Source of the DNA: Paracoccaceae bacterium
GTDB lineage: Bacteria > Pseudomonadota > Alphaproteobacteria > Rhodobacterales > Rhodobacteraceae
Direction of reading: 5' to 3'
NCBI GenBank assembly: GCA_023254015.1
Contig: JALQYS010000141.1
Span: 1 to 6,047 of the forward strand
Length of the DNA: 6,047 nucleotides
Positions 1 to 6,047 of the stretch are shown in pieces (within the stretch, counting starts at the first letter, position 1; every line of letters begins with the position of its first letter). The notes beneath the pieces are model-generated. The model was not told where the DNA came from and did no database searches. It worked only from the letters and a program-made list of their open reading frames with translations. The translations under genes and the position numbers were made by a program.

Positions 1-305
1 CGAAGTTCTGCGTGCCTCAGAATTTCGCCATACCACGCCCACTGCCGGTTTTAGCGAAACCGAGGGCGAGGCGAACATTTCGAACGAGACGTTTTCGCAG
101 GATTTTTAACGCGTTGAAATCGCGTCAGTTTTCCATGCGTACCGATCCCTGCCGAGGTTCGGTCGGAACGAGACTGCGTGGCTTCTGAGACCAAATTTCC
201 GCGCCGGCGCTGTCTTAGTGGTTCGCATGCACTTGCTAAACCCCTTTGAAACCAAAAGGAATTTCACCGCTCATCGACGGCGATGGATGGTTTGCAGCTG
301 GATAG
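1..305. other. non-coding or unassigned flank beyond the tRNA 3' end
   Basis: No gene can be supported here. A hand count gives about 163 G+C in the first 300 bases (54%), while sampled 60-base blocks in the neighbouring genes run from 58 to 75%. A plus-strand frame is open from base 2 to a TAA at 107-109 (35 codons), but it has no recognisable motif and only moderate third-position G/C, so it may be the tail of a gene entering from the left or chance. A weak hairpin (272-276 with 281-285, 4-base loop) lies shortly after the tRNA 3' end on the minus strand, with a second weak one at 243-259. Neither is followed by a convincing T-run. No integrase, insertion sequence end or long repeat is visible; the only direct repeat noticed is a 9-base one at 82-90 and 166-174. 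Confidence 0.5.
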
Positions 306-395
306 TGGCGGACAGTGAGGGATTCGAACCCTCGAGACGGTTCCCCGCCTACACACTTTCCAGGCGTGCGCCTTCGACCACTCGGCCAACTGTCC
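306..395 (-). tRNA. tRNA-Ser (anticodon GGA)
   Basis: A complete class II (long variable arm) serine tRNA of 90 nt reads from 395 down to 306. The 7-bp acceptor stem GGACAGT/ACTGTCC pairs perfectly, followed by discriminator G and an encoded CCA (308-306). The D-arm begins GGCCGAG, typical of tRNA-Ser. The anticodon loop CTGGAAA puts GGA at 361-359, on a 5-bp stem with one G-U pair, and reads UCC and UCU serine codons. An extended variable arm follows, then a T-stem GAGGG/CCCTC with loop TTCGAAT. All key features are intact. It lies 56 nt downstream of alaX on the same strand, so it could be read through from that operon, but it also has a candidate promoter of its own. Confidence 0.97.
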
Positions 396-404
396 GTGAC
401 GGGG

Positions 405-433
405 TGTTTAGCGGGAAGTCGGAGGGGGCTCAA
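405..433 (-). promoter_or_regulatory. candidate sigma70-type promoter of tRNA-Ser
   Basis: On the minus strand a -35-like TTGAGC (433-428) and a -10-like TAAACA (410-405) are separated by exactly 17 bases. Transcription would start near 398, only a few bases before the mature tRNA 5' end at 395. The -35 matches TTGACA at four of six positions; the -10 matches TATAAT at three, so the call rests mostly on spacing and position. The element sits inside the 56-nt gap between the alaX stop and the tRNA. If it is not real, the tRNA would depend on processing of an upstream operon transcript. Confidence 0.4.
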
Positions 434-451
434 GCGGAAAGGTTGGGGCTG

Positions 452-1174
452 TCAGGACAATATCAGCGTAACGCGGCGGTTCTGACGGCCCTTTTTCTCG
501 ATCTTGCCGATCTCGACCCGGCCAATCTCGGCGGTGCGGGCGACGTGGGTGCCGCCGCAGGGCTGCAGATCGATCTGGGCTGTCTCATCGCCGATCCGCA
601 CCAGCCGGACGCGGCCCTGCCCCATGGGCGGCATGACCGACATGGTTTTCACAAGGCCGGGATTGGCCAGCAGTTCGGCATCGGTGATCCAGCTGTCGGT
701 GACCGCAAGATCGCGGGAGATCAGGGCGTTCAGCGCCGATTCCAGCGCGGGGATATCGGCTGGCACCTCGGGCATGTCGAAATCGAGCCTGCCCTTGTCG
801 GCACCGATCTGGCCACCCGTTACCGGCAGCGGGATCACCACCGAAAGAAGATGCAGCGCGGTGTGCACCCGCATGTGGCGGTGGCGGCGGTCCCAGTCGA
901 TGCGCTGGCGCAGCTGCGCGCCGACGGGCGGCAGGGCCAGAGGCTCGGCCGGGACCAGCGCGATGCCACCGCCTTCCACCTTGACGGCCGTCGCGATGGC
1001 CATGCGCCCACCGTCCCACTGGATCTGGCCGCTGTCGCCCGGTTGCCCCCCGGCGGTGGCATAGAACACCGAGGCATCCACCACGATGCCGCCTTCGGGC
1101 GTATGGGCCAGCACCCGGGCCTCGGCCTCGCGCAGGTAAGCGTCATCGCGAAAGAGCGGCTCGGTCATCATCAT
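452..1174 (-). CDS. alaX: AlaX-type alanyl-tRNA editing hydrolase
   Basis: A 240-residue free-standing homologue of the AlaRS editing domain. Enzymes of this family hydrolyse mischarged Ser-tRNA(Ala) (some also Gly-tRNA(Ala)) in trans, guarding against serine-for-alanine errors. The zinc-site pattern is complete: H104 and H108 in RVHTALHLL, then C206 and H210 in PCGGTHV. The glycine-rich motif GGQPGDSG at 42-49 marks the medium-length AlaX class (AlaX-II/AlaX-M), which fits the length; there is no C-terminal C-Ala domain and no aminoacylation domain. Three ATG codons stand in a row at the start (1174, 1171, 1168). I chose the first because AAGGA at 1188-1184 lies 9 bases upstream, and because its ATGA overlaps the stop of the channel gene, which suggests coupled translation. 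It is the last protein gene of the unit, followed by tRNA-Ser. Family assignment is firm; exact substrate range is inferred. Confidence 0.93.
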   Translation of the reverse strand: MMMTEPLFRDDAYLREAEARVLAHTPEGGIVVDASVFYATAGGQPGDSGQIQWDGGRMAIATAVKVEGGGIALVPAEPLALPPVGAQLRQRIDWDRRHRHMRVHTALHLLSVVIPLPVTGGQIGADKGRLDFDMPEVPADIPALESALNALISRDLAVTDSWITDAELLANPGLVKTMSVMPPMGQGRVRLVRIGDETAQIDLQPCGGTHVARTAEIGRVEIGKIEKKGRQNRRVTLILS

Positions 1175-3708
1175 GGGGTGGCATCCTTGGGCGGGCTTTT
1201 GCGGCGTTTCGATGCGGGCGGCGGAGGGGGTTCCAGAAATTCGGCCACGGCCCGTTCGGCCTCTTGCGCGGCTTCGGCCTCGGCGGCGGTCTGGGCGGCC
1301 TCCTGAGCCTGTTTCAGCAGGAAATCGCGGTGGGCATTCGACAGCATGATCCCCTCGGCGGCAAAGCGCGCAACGATCTGGTGATTGATGTCCGAGCGCA
1401 CCTGCAGCTGAAAGTTCACATCCCGCAGGATCACGCGGATTTCGAAATTCATCGTCTCGAGCCCAAAGCCCACCAGGGCCACGACCGGCGGCGGCTTGAG
1501 GATGACCAGCGGCTGGGCTTCGGCCACCTCGCGCAGAATCGCCTCGACCTTGCGGCTGTCGGTGGTGAAGGGCACCGCGACCGGCACGATCAGCCGGCCC
1601 GTCAGGTTGAAGCGCGTCCAGTTCGTCACCCGGCCCGAGACCAGATCCGAGTTTGGCACGATCACATCCGACCTGTCGAAGGTCTGGATGCGGGTCGAGC
1701 GGACCGAGATCGACTTGACGATGCCCTGGGTGGTGCCGACCTCGATCCAGTCACCTTCGGACACCGGGCGTTCGATCAGCAGGATGATGCCCGAGACAAA
1801 GTTAGACACGATGGTCTGCAGGCCGAAACCGATACCGACCGACAGCGCACCGGCGACGATGGCAAGACCTGACAGGTCGATCCCGGCGGCGTTGATCGCC
1901 ACCAGCCCGGCAAGAAAGATGCCGATATAGCCAAGACCCGAGACGATGGCATTCTGCCCGCCCTGATCCAGCGACGTGCGCGGCAGGATCGACGTCTTCA
2001 ACCCGCCCTGGAACATACGCGTCAGCACATAGCCGATGGAAAAGACCACCGCGAAGACAAGGAAATTGGTCGGCGAGATCCGGGTATCGCCCAGGGCGAA
2101 GCCTTCGCGAAAGCGTGTCCAAAGCTCGGTCAGGTCCGAGGTGCGTGCGCCCCAGATCAGCGCAAAGACCGGCAGGCTGGCCAGCGCAAGGGTGAAGTTG
2201 GCCAGAACCGGCAAGAGCGCCTCACCCGCCGTGTCGTCCGATCGGGTGATCAAGGCGTAAAGATCGGTCACAAGATCTTGCACCACCAGCAACAGGCCGA
2301 CGACGCCGAGGCTTATCATGGCCGGATAGATCATCGCCGAGGCCGCCGGCACATAGCCCACGGCCGCCAGCACCGGGCCGAGCACGCCGACCAGCATCGC
2401 CCCCTGCCCCAGAATGCCGATCAGCCGCATGCCATAGCTTTGGCCCTCGCCCTCGCGGCGGTCGCGCGACAGGTGGCGGAACAAAAGCTGTCCCAGCCGC
2501 ACCAGAATCAGCCCCGAAACCGCCAGCCCGGGGAAGGCGGCCACCGCCGTGGTGCCCTCGGAATAGGATTGCGCGTCCATGGCGGCAAAGCGGACACCGT
2601 CAAGCCCGATCAGCAGCGCCATCGCGACGGCATGATAGCGCGCCTCGGCCCGGCGTTCGGGCGGCAGGCCAAGGGGCCCCTCGGAGGCCCCGCGCGGAAA
2701 GACGCGCCCCGCAAGCCAGGCCGCGAGCGTGACGTAAAGGGCGGCATTGGCGATGGCATCGACCACCAGCGCGCCAAGGTCGGCCACCATCTCGGTCAGC
2801 ATGAACGCGCCATAGGCGCACAGGATGCCGATCAGCGGAAAGGCGATTTCCCCCAGCGAGGCGAGCAGCGCCAGGATCTGCCGCCCCCGGGCCGAGGCGC
2901 GGTCTTGCAAGCGGCTGGCCAGCCCCTGCACCCAGGCCCGGCCATAGACCAGAAGCCCGATGGCCAGGGCGACCAGAAGCAGGATGAAAGGCACATTGTC
3001 GCCAAAGGCGGCGCGCGCCTTGGGGTTGGCCCAGCTCTCGGCCAGTTCCAGCCACAGCCGCTGGCCGGTATCGGTCAGGCCGATCACCGCCTCGGGCCAG
3101 TTGGCCGGGTTGATCGGCGCGGGCCACAGTTTCAGCAGCTGATCGGCCTGCCGTTCCCGCAGCACCCGGTCAATCTCGGCGATCAGGCCGTCGGCACGGC
3201 GATAGGCCTCTTCGGCGGCAAGGCCGGGGGCCTGCAACTCGACCAGCTGTTCGCCCAGCTTCGACCGGCGGTTGGCGATTTCCTCGGCCTCGACCGCCCC
3301 TTCGGCCGGGGCCGGGCCAAGGGCGGCGATCTGCGTTCTGAGGGTGGCGATGCGGGCGGCATTGGCGTTCTGCGCGCCCACAAGGGCGGCCCGCCAGTCA
3401 ACCAGCTGGCGGCGCAAGGTTTCCAGCGCATCTGACGAGGCATTGCGGTTGGCCGTGGCCTTTTCGGCCCGTGCGGCCAGCCGTTCCCAGGCCTCATAGT
3501 CCAGCGAGGTGCCGTCCATGGCGGCCATGTCGGTGACGGGAACCGCCGCGGGCAGCGCCGCCTGCCCCTTTCGCGGCAAGAGCGCGCCGCTTTCATCCAG
3601 CTTCGGCAAGGCTTCCTGCGCGGTCAGCGGACCGAGCAGGACAAGCACCAGCCCAACCGCCAGCACCAGCGCCAGCGCGGCGCGGAAAAGGCGGTGGGCC
3701 TGCGTCAT
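1171..3708 (-). CDS. large MscS-superfamily mechanosensitive channel (DUF3772-type)
   Basis: An 845-residue inner-membrane channel expected to open under membrane tension in osmotic downshock. In order: signal peptide (about 1-30, LVLAVGLVLVLLG core, likely cleaved near LTA-QEA); a charged, helical, coiled-coil-prone periplasmic part (about 60-190, the region where DUF3772 lies in relatives); about eleven hydrophobic segments starting near 239, 280, 308, 358, 388, 428, 455, 498, 549, 587 and 612. The last is the MscS pore helix, rich in Gly and Ala (SVGIGFGLQ, 624-631), followed by NFVSGIILLIERPVSEGDW (636-654) and the MscS beta domain and cytoplasmic vestibule to about 795. The tail (796-845) is Ala/Glu-rich helix, five prolines, then a Lys/Arg cluster. 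It is larger than E. coli MscS (286 aa) and nearer MscK-type proteins. The frame is open further upstream to 3834, but that part lies inside cysK. I chose ATG 3708 because it gives a clean signal peptide and an ATGA overlap with cysK. The only Shine-Dalgarno-like AGGA is just 3 bases away, so coupling probably drives initiation. Confidence 0.93.
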   Translation of the reverse strand: MTQAHRLFRAALALVLAVGLVLVLLGPLTAQEALPKLDESGALLPRKGQAALPAAVPVTDMAAMDGTSLDYEAWERLAARAEKATANRNASSDALETLRRQLVDWRAALVGAQNANAARIATLRTQIAALGPAPAEGAVEAEEIANRRSKLGEQLVELQAPGLAAEEAYRRADGLIAEIDRVLRERQADQLLKLWPAPINPANWPEAVIGLTDTGQRLWLELAESWANPKARAAFGDNVPFILLLVALAIGLLVYGRAWVQGLASRLQDRASARGRQILALLASLGEIAFPLIGILCAYGAFMLTEMVADLGALVVDAIANAALYVTLAAWLAGRVFPRGASEGPLGLPPERRAEARYHAVAMALLIGLDGVRFAAMDAQSYSEGTTAVAAFPGLAVSGLILVRLGQLLFRHLSRDRREGEGQSYGMRLIGILGQGAMLVGVLGPVLAAVGYVPAASAMIYPAMISLGVVGLLLVVQDLVTDLYALITRSDDTAGEALLPVLANFTLALASLPVFALIWGARTSDLTELWTRFREGFALGDTRISPTNFLVFAVVFSIGYVLTRMFQGGLKTSILPRTSLDQGGQNAIVSGLGYIGIFLAGLVAINAAGIDLSGLAIVAGALSVGIGFGLQTIVSNFVSGIILLIERPVSEGDWIEVGTTQGIVKSISVRSTRIQTFDRSDVIVPNSDLVSGRVTNWTRFNLTGRLIVPVAVPFTTDSRKVEAILREVAEAQPLVILKPPPVVALVGFGLETMNFEIRVILRDVNFQLQVRSDINHQIVARFAAEGIMLSNAHRDFLLKQAQEAAQTAAEAEAAQEAERAVAEFLEPPPPPASKRRKSPPKDATP

Positions 3709-4739
3709 GCGTCCTGAAAGACCGAAGGAATCTGCATCGGCGCCCGATCCAGCCAGCGCGGCACGGGCAGGCCCTTTTCCTTCAGGAAGGCGGGGTTGTA
3801 GAGCTTGGACTGATAGCGGTTGCCATAGTCGCACAGGATGGTGACGATGGTATGGCCCGGCCCCATCTCGCGCGCCATGCGGATGGCACCCGCGATGTTG
3901 ATGCCGGACGAGCCGCCAAGGCAGATGCCCTCTTCCTCGACCATCGAGAACACCAAGGGCAGCGCCTCGTCATCGGGGATGCGATAGCTGAAATCGGGGG
4001 TAAAGCCTTCGAGGTTCGCGGTGATGCGGCCCTGCCCGATGCCTTCGGTGATGGACGAGCCCGGCGCGTCCAGCTTGCCCGTGGTGTACCAAGCATGCAG
4101 CGCGGCCCCTTCCGGGTCGGCCAGACCGATCTTCACGCCCTTGGGCTGCAGCGCCATGCCGATGCCCGCCAGCGTGCCGCCAGAGCCGACCGCGCAGATG
4201 AAGCCGTCAACCTTGCCGCCCGTCTGTTCCCAGATTTCCGGGCCGGTGGTTTCGATATGGGCCTGCCGGTTGGCCACGTTGTCGAACTGGTTGGCCCAGA
4301 TTGCGCCATTCGGTTCGGTCTGCGCCAATGCCTCGGCCAGACGGCCCGAATAGCGGACATAGTTGTTGGGGTTCTTGTAGGGGGCGGCGGGCACCTGCAC
4401 CAGCTCGGCCCCGGCAAGGCGCAGCATGTCCTTTTTTTCCTGAGACTGGGTCTCAGGAATGACGATCACCGTCTTGAACCCCATCGACGCACCCACCAGC
4501 GCCAGACCGATTCCGGTATTGCCGGCCGTGCCCTCGACGATGGTGCCGCCGGGGCGCAGCTGGCCCTTGGCCACCGCATCGCGGATCATGTACAGCGCCG
4601 CGCGGTCCTTGACCGACTGGCCGGGGTTCAGGAATTCGCATTTGCCAAGGATGGTGCAGCCGGTCATTTCCGACGCCTGCTTGAGTTTCAGAAGCGGGGT
4701 GTTGCCGATGGTGTCGGCGAGATCGCTGTGAATACGCAT
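3705..4739 (-). CDS. cysK: cysteine synthase family, PLP-dependent (O-acetylserine sulfhydrylase-like)
   Basis: A 344-residue fold-type II PLP enzyme. The expected reaction is O-acetyl-L-serine plus sulfide to L-cysteine plus acetate, in the cytoplasm. It opens with the family's DTIGNTPLLKL. The PLP lysine is K44 in NPGQSVKDRA; the substrate-binding loop is TAGNTG (71-76); the phosphate loop is GSGGT (185-189); GGSSG (275-279) holds the Ser that contacts the pyridine nitrogen. The loop wording (NPGQS, EGTAGNTG, ETQSQEKKD) and the CDYGNRYQSKLYN C-terminal motif differ from classical CysK and CysM (NPGGS/TSGNTG), suggesting a distinct subgroup, so the symbol is provisional. The open frame extends to 4793, but I place the start at ATG 4739: AAGG lies 7 bases upstream and the canonical N-terminus begins there. 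It leads the unit with the channel and alaX; its stop overlaps the next start (ATGA). A cystathionine beta-synthase-like role is a less likely alternative. Confidence 0.93.
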   Translation of the reverse strand: MRIHSDLADTIGNTPLLKLKQASEMTGCTILGKCEFLNPGQSVKDRAALYMIRDAVAKGQLRPGGTIVEGTAGNTGIGLALVGASMGFKTVIVIPETQSQEKKDMLRLAGAELVQVPAAPYKNPNNYVRYSGRLAEALAQTEPNGAIWANQFDNVANRQAHIETTGPEIWEQTGGKVDGFICAVGSGGTLAGIGMALQPKGVKIGLADPEGAALHAWYTTGKLDAPGSSITEGIGQGRITANLEGFTPDFSYRIPDDEALPLVFSMVEEEGICLGGSSGINIAGAIRMAREMGPGHTIVTILCDYGNRYQSKLYNPAFLKEKGLPVPRWLDRAPMQIPSVFQDA

Positions 4740-4780
4740 GTTTCTACCTTGGCTTTTGGGATCTTGCCCCATGGGCTGCA

Positions 4781-4809
4781 AACCTAGGCCCACGGGCCGG
4801 CAAACTCAA
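4781..4809 (-). promoter_or_regulatory. candidate sigma70-type promoter of the cysK-mscS-alaX unit
   Basis: On the minus strand a -35-like TTGAGT (4809-4804, preceded by C as in the alphaproteobacterial CTTGA form) and a -10-like TAGGTT (4786-4781) are 17 bases apart. Transcription would start near 4774, leaving a leader of about 35 nt to the cysK ATG at 4739. The spacer contains a perfect 12-bp palindrome-like element, GGCCC-GT-GGGCC (4798-4787), which could be an operator or could be chance in GC-rich DNA. The -10 match to consensus is modest (three of six), so position and spacing carry the call. Confidence 0.45.
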
Positions 4810-4850
4810 GCCGCGACGGCGCAAAAGGTCAGGGGTCCACGCCCTGCCCC

Positions 4851-4886
4851 GCCGGCGGAAAGCCGTTCCGGCCAAAAGCCGCCGGC
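4851..4886. repeat. GC-rich inverted repeat downstream of purN
   Basis: Bases 4851-4858 (GCCGGCGG) are the exact reverse complement of 4879-4886, giving an 8-bp G/C-only stem around a 20-base loop. The loop can compete for pairing (CGGC at 4869-4872 with GCCG at 4878-4881). It starts 17 bases after the purN stop on the minus strand and upstream of the cysK promoter candidate, which is where a purMN terminator would be expected. No T-run follows on the minus strand (the next bases are GGGGCAGGGC), so it is not a standard intrinsic terminator. It may instead protect the transcript 3' end or be incidental. Confidence 0.45.
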
Positions 4887-4902
4887 CGGGACGATGCTCC
4901 GG

Positions 4903-5496
4903 TCAGGCCAGCATCAGCGGGACGGTCTGCCCTTCGGCAAAGCGGCGCAGGACGGCGGGGTAAAGCCGATGCTCTTGCACCAGCACCCGCGCGGCAAGGC
5001 TTTCGGCAGTGTCGCCGGGCAAGATCGGCACGCGGGCCTGCCCCAGAACGGGCCCGGCGTCCAGCTCGGCCGTCACCTCATGCACCGTGCAGCCCGCCTC
5101 GGCATCGCCCGCCTCCAGCGCGCGCTGATGGGTGTGCAGCCCGGGATATTTCGGCAAGAGCGAGGGATGGATGTTCAGCATCCGGCCTTCAAAGCGCCGG
5201 ATGAACTCCGGCGTCAGGATCCGCATGAAGCCTGCAAGGCACAGGATATCAGGCTCTGCGGCAAGGATCGGCTGCAAGAGCGCGGCCTCGAACCCTGCCC
5301 GGTCGCGGCCAAAGGGGCGGTGATCGACGGCAGCGGTGGGGATGCCAAGGGCGGCGGCCTTGGCCAGCCCGCCAGCCTTGGGGTCATTCGACGCCACCAG
5401 AACCGGCACGCAAGGATGCCCGCCTGAGGCCATGTCGCGCAGCAGCGCCAGCATGTTCGAGCCACCCCCGGAAATCAGGATGGCAACGCGCTTCAC
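4903..5496 (-). CDS. purN: phosphoribosylglycinamide formyltransferase (GART)
   Basis: A complete 197-residue enzyme of de novo purine synthesis that transfers the formyl group of 10-formyltetrahydrofolate to glycinamide ribonucleotide, giving FGAR, in the cytoplasm. The N-terminal phosphate-binding motif SGGGSNM is at 9-15 and the folate-site AGFMRILT at 88-95. The catalytic triad is visible: N108 and H110 in LNIHPSLLPKYPG, and D146 in the ELDAGPV motif; VHEV (138-141) is also typical. Length is normal for bacterial PurN. The start is GTG at 5496, overlapping the purM stop (GTGA), with AAGGG 9 bases upstream (5510-5506). The purM-purN order is common and supports co-transcription and translational coupling. 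No riboswitch or operator is seen between the two. Confidence 0.97.
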   Translation of the reverse strand: MKRVAILISGGGSNMLALLRDMASGGHPCVPVLVASNDPKAGGLAKAAALGIPTAAVDHRPFGRDRAGFEAALLQPILAAEPDILCLAGFMRILTPEFIRRFEGRMLNIHPSLLPKYPGLHTHQRALEAGDAEAGCTVHEVTAELDAGPVLGQARVPILPGDTAESLAARVLVQEHRLYPAVLRRFAEGQTVPLMLA

Positions 5497-6047
5497 AGCA
5501 GTTTGCCCTTGTAGATCACACCCTCGCCCTTCACGACGCGGCCCAGCTCCACCACGGTTTCGCCCTGCGCCCGGAACAGATCGGCCAGTTCGGCGGCGCG
5601 CGAGGGGTCAACAAAGGCGATCATGCCGATGCCGCAGTTGAAGGTTTTCAAAAGCTCGGCCTCGGCCATGTTGGCCGTCTGCGCCAGCCAGCGGAACACC
5701 GGCGGCAGCTGCCACGCGGACAGGTCGATCTCGCAGGCCAGACCTTCGGGCACCACGCGCGGCGGGTTTTCCGTCAGGCCCCCACCGGTGATATGGGCCA
5801 GCGCATGCACGCCCCCTGCCCTGACCGCCGCCAGTGCCTGCTTGACATAAAGCCGGGTCGGCGCCAGCAGGGCCGCGCCAAGGCTGCCTTCGGAGAAGGG
5901 GCAAGGCGCGTCCCAGCCAAGGCCAGAAAGCTCCACCACCTTGCGGACAAAGGAATAGCCGTTCGAGTGCACCCCGTTCGAGGCCAGACCCAAAAGCACA
6001 TCTCCCTCGGCCACCCCCGCAGGCAGTTCCGTGCCCCGCTCCATCGC
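5493..6047 (-). CDS. purM: phosphoribosylaminoimidazole synthetase (AIR synthetase), C-terminal part
   Basis: The last 184 codons of purM; the frame stays open through the window edge and the N-terminal part lies outside. PurM closes the imidazole ring, converting FGAM plus ATP to AIR. Recognisable family motifs are ERGTELPAGV followed by GDVLLGLASNGVHSNGYS (the conserved central segment), HITGGGLTENPPRVVPEG, and the late FNCGIGMI. PurM is usually about 340-350 residues, so slightly over half is present. An ATG at 6044 is internal, because the residues around it (AMERGTELP) match the middle of the family and not an N-terminus. The TGA stop (5495-5493) overlaps the GTG start of purN. Nothing suggests a frameshift or decay. 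Confidence 0.96.
   Translation of the reverse strand, partial: AMERGTELPAGVAEGDVLLGLASNGVHSNGYSFVRKVVELSGLGWDAPCPFSEGSLGAALLAPTRLYVKQALAAVRAGGVHALAHITGGGLTENPPRVVPEGLACEIDLSAWQLPPVFRWLAQTANMAEAELLKTFNCGIGMIAFVDPSRAAELADLFRAQGETVVELGRVVKGEGVIYKGKLL

Noticed and set aside
2..109. Possible C-terminal tail of a plus-strand gene ending at TAA 107-109
   Set aside because: Only 35 codons, about 57% G/C at third positions by hand count, and no recognisable motif. Competing frames are also open here, so it cannot be supported without the sequence to the left.
112..231. Short minus-strand frame of about 38 codons
   Set aside because: No ribosome binding site or family resemblance, and composition unlike the genes of the window.
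243..285. Two weak hairpins (272-285 and 243-259) as a tRNA-Ser terminator
   Set aside because: Each has only a 5-bp stem and neither is followed by a clear T-run on the minus strand.
236..433. Minus-strand open frame of 65 codons over the tRNA
   Set aside because: Most of it is the translated tRNA-Ser gene, a familiar false call.
218..1306. Plus-strand open frame of 362 codons across the tRNA, alaX and the end of the channel gene
   Set aside because: It runs antisense through a tRNA and two well-supported genes, has low-complexity His/Gly/Arg composition and no family motif. It is a GC-rich shadow frame.
2278..3435. Long plus-strand open frame (385 codons) opposite the channel gene
   Set aside because: Rich in His, Gln, Gly and Arg, as expected from the complement of a GC-rich membrane-protein gene; the minus-strand frame has clear MscS motifs.
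3709..3834. Extra 42 codons at the front of the channel frame
   Set aside because: They lie inside the cysK coding sequence in another frame and would bury the signal peptide; ATG 3708 with the ATGA overlap is the better start.
3852..4787. Plus-strand open frame of 311 codons opposite cysK
   Set aside because: Antisense to an unambiguous PLP enzyme, with no motif and no convincing start context.
4740..4793. Eighteen-codon upstream extension of cysK
   Set aside because: The family N-terminus begins at ATG 4739 with AAGG 7 bases upstream; the extension would include that ribosome binding site.

Overview
The window reads as a chromosomal housekeeping segment of a GC-rich alphaproteobacterium, most likely Rhodobacterales (Rhodobacter/Paracoccus-like). 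The evidence is high G+C with strong G/C at third codon positions, protein sequences that resemble that group, and gene junctions that overlap by 4 bp. The assignment comes from reading the sequence and was not checked by a search. Every gene I can support lies on the minus strand, so the order of transcription runs from high to low coordinates.

Layout in transcription order: the 3' part of purM (cut by the right window edge) overlaps purN by a GTGA junction; together they are a de novo purine synthesis pair. A gap of about 160 bp follows, holding a GC-rich inverted repeat just after purN and a plausible sigma70-type promoter. Then comes a three-gene unit: an O-acetylserine sulfhydrylase-family enzyme (cysK-like), a large MscS-superfamily mechanosensitive channel of 845 residues, and an AlaX-type alanyl-tRNA editing hydrolase. 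Both junctions in this unit are ATGA overlaps, so it looks like a translationally coupled operon. Fifty-six bases past alaX lies a complete tRNA-Ser(GGA) with encoded CCA and a candidate promoter of its own. The last ~305 bp (positions 1-305) hold no gene I can support and are clearly less GC-rich (about 54% by hand count) than the coding blocks.

Functionally, purM and purN give steps of IMP synthesis. The cysK-like enzyme makes cysteine from a serine-derived substrate, AlaX removes serine mischarged onto tRNA-Ala, and a tRNA-Ser follows. The serine link is suggestive but is inference only. The channel would protect against osmotic downshock and has no obvious metabolic tie to its partners.

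I found no mobile element, CRISPR array, defence system or clearly new system. The most interesting points are the cysK/mscS/alaX/tRNA-Ser arrangement, the unusual subgroup motifs of the cysteine synthase, and the lower-GC flank on the 3' side of the tRNA gene.
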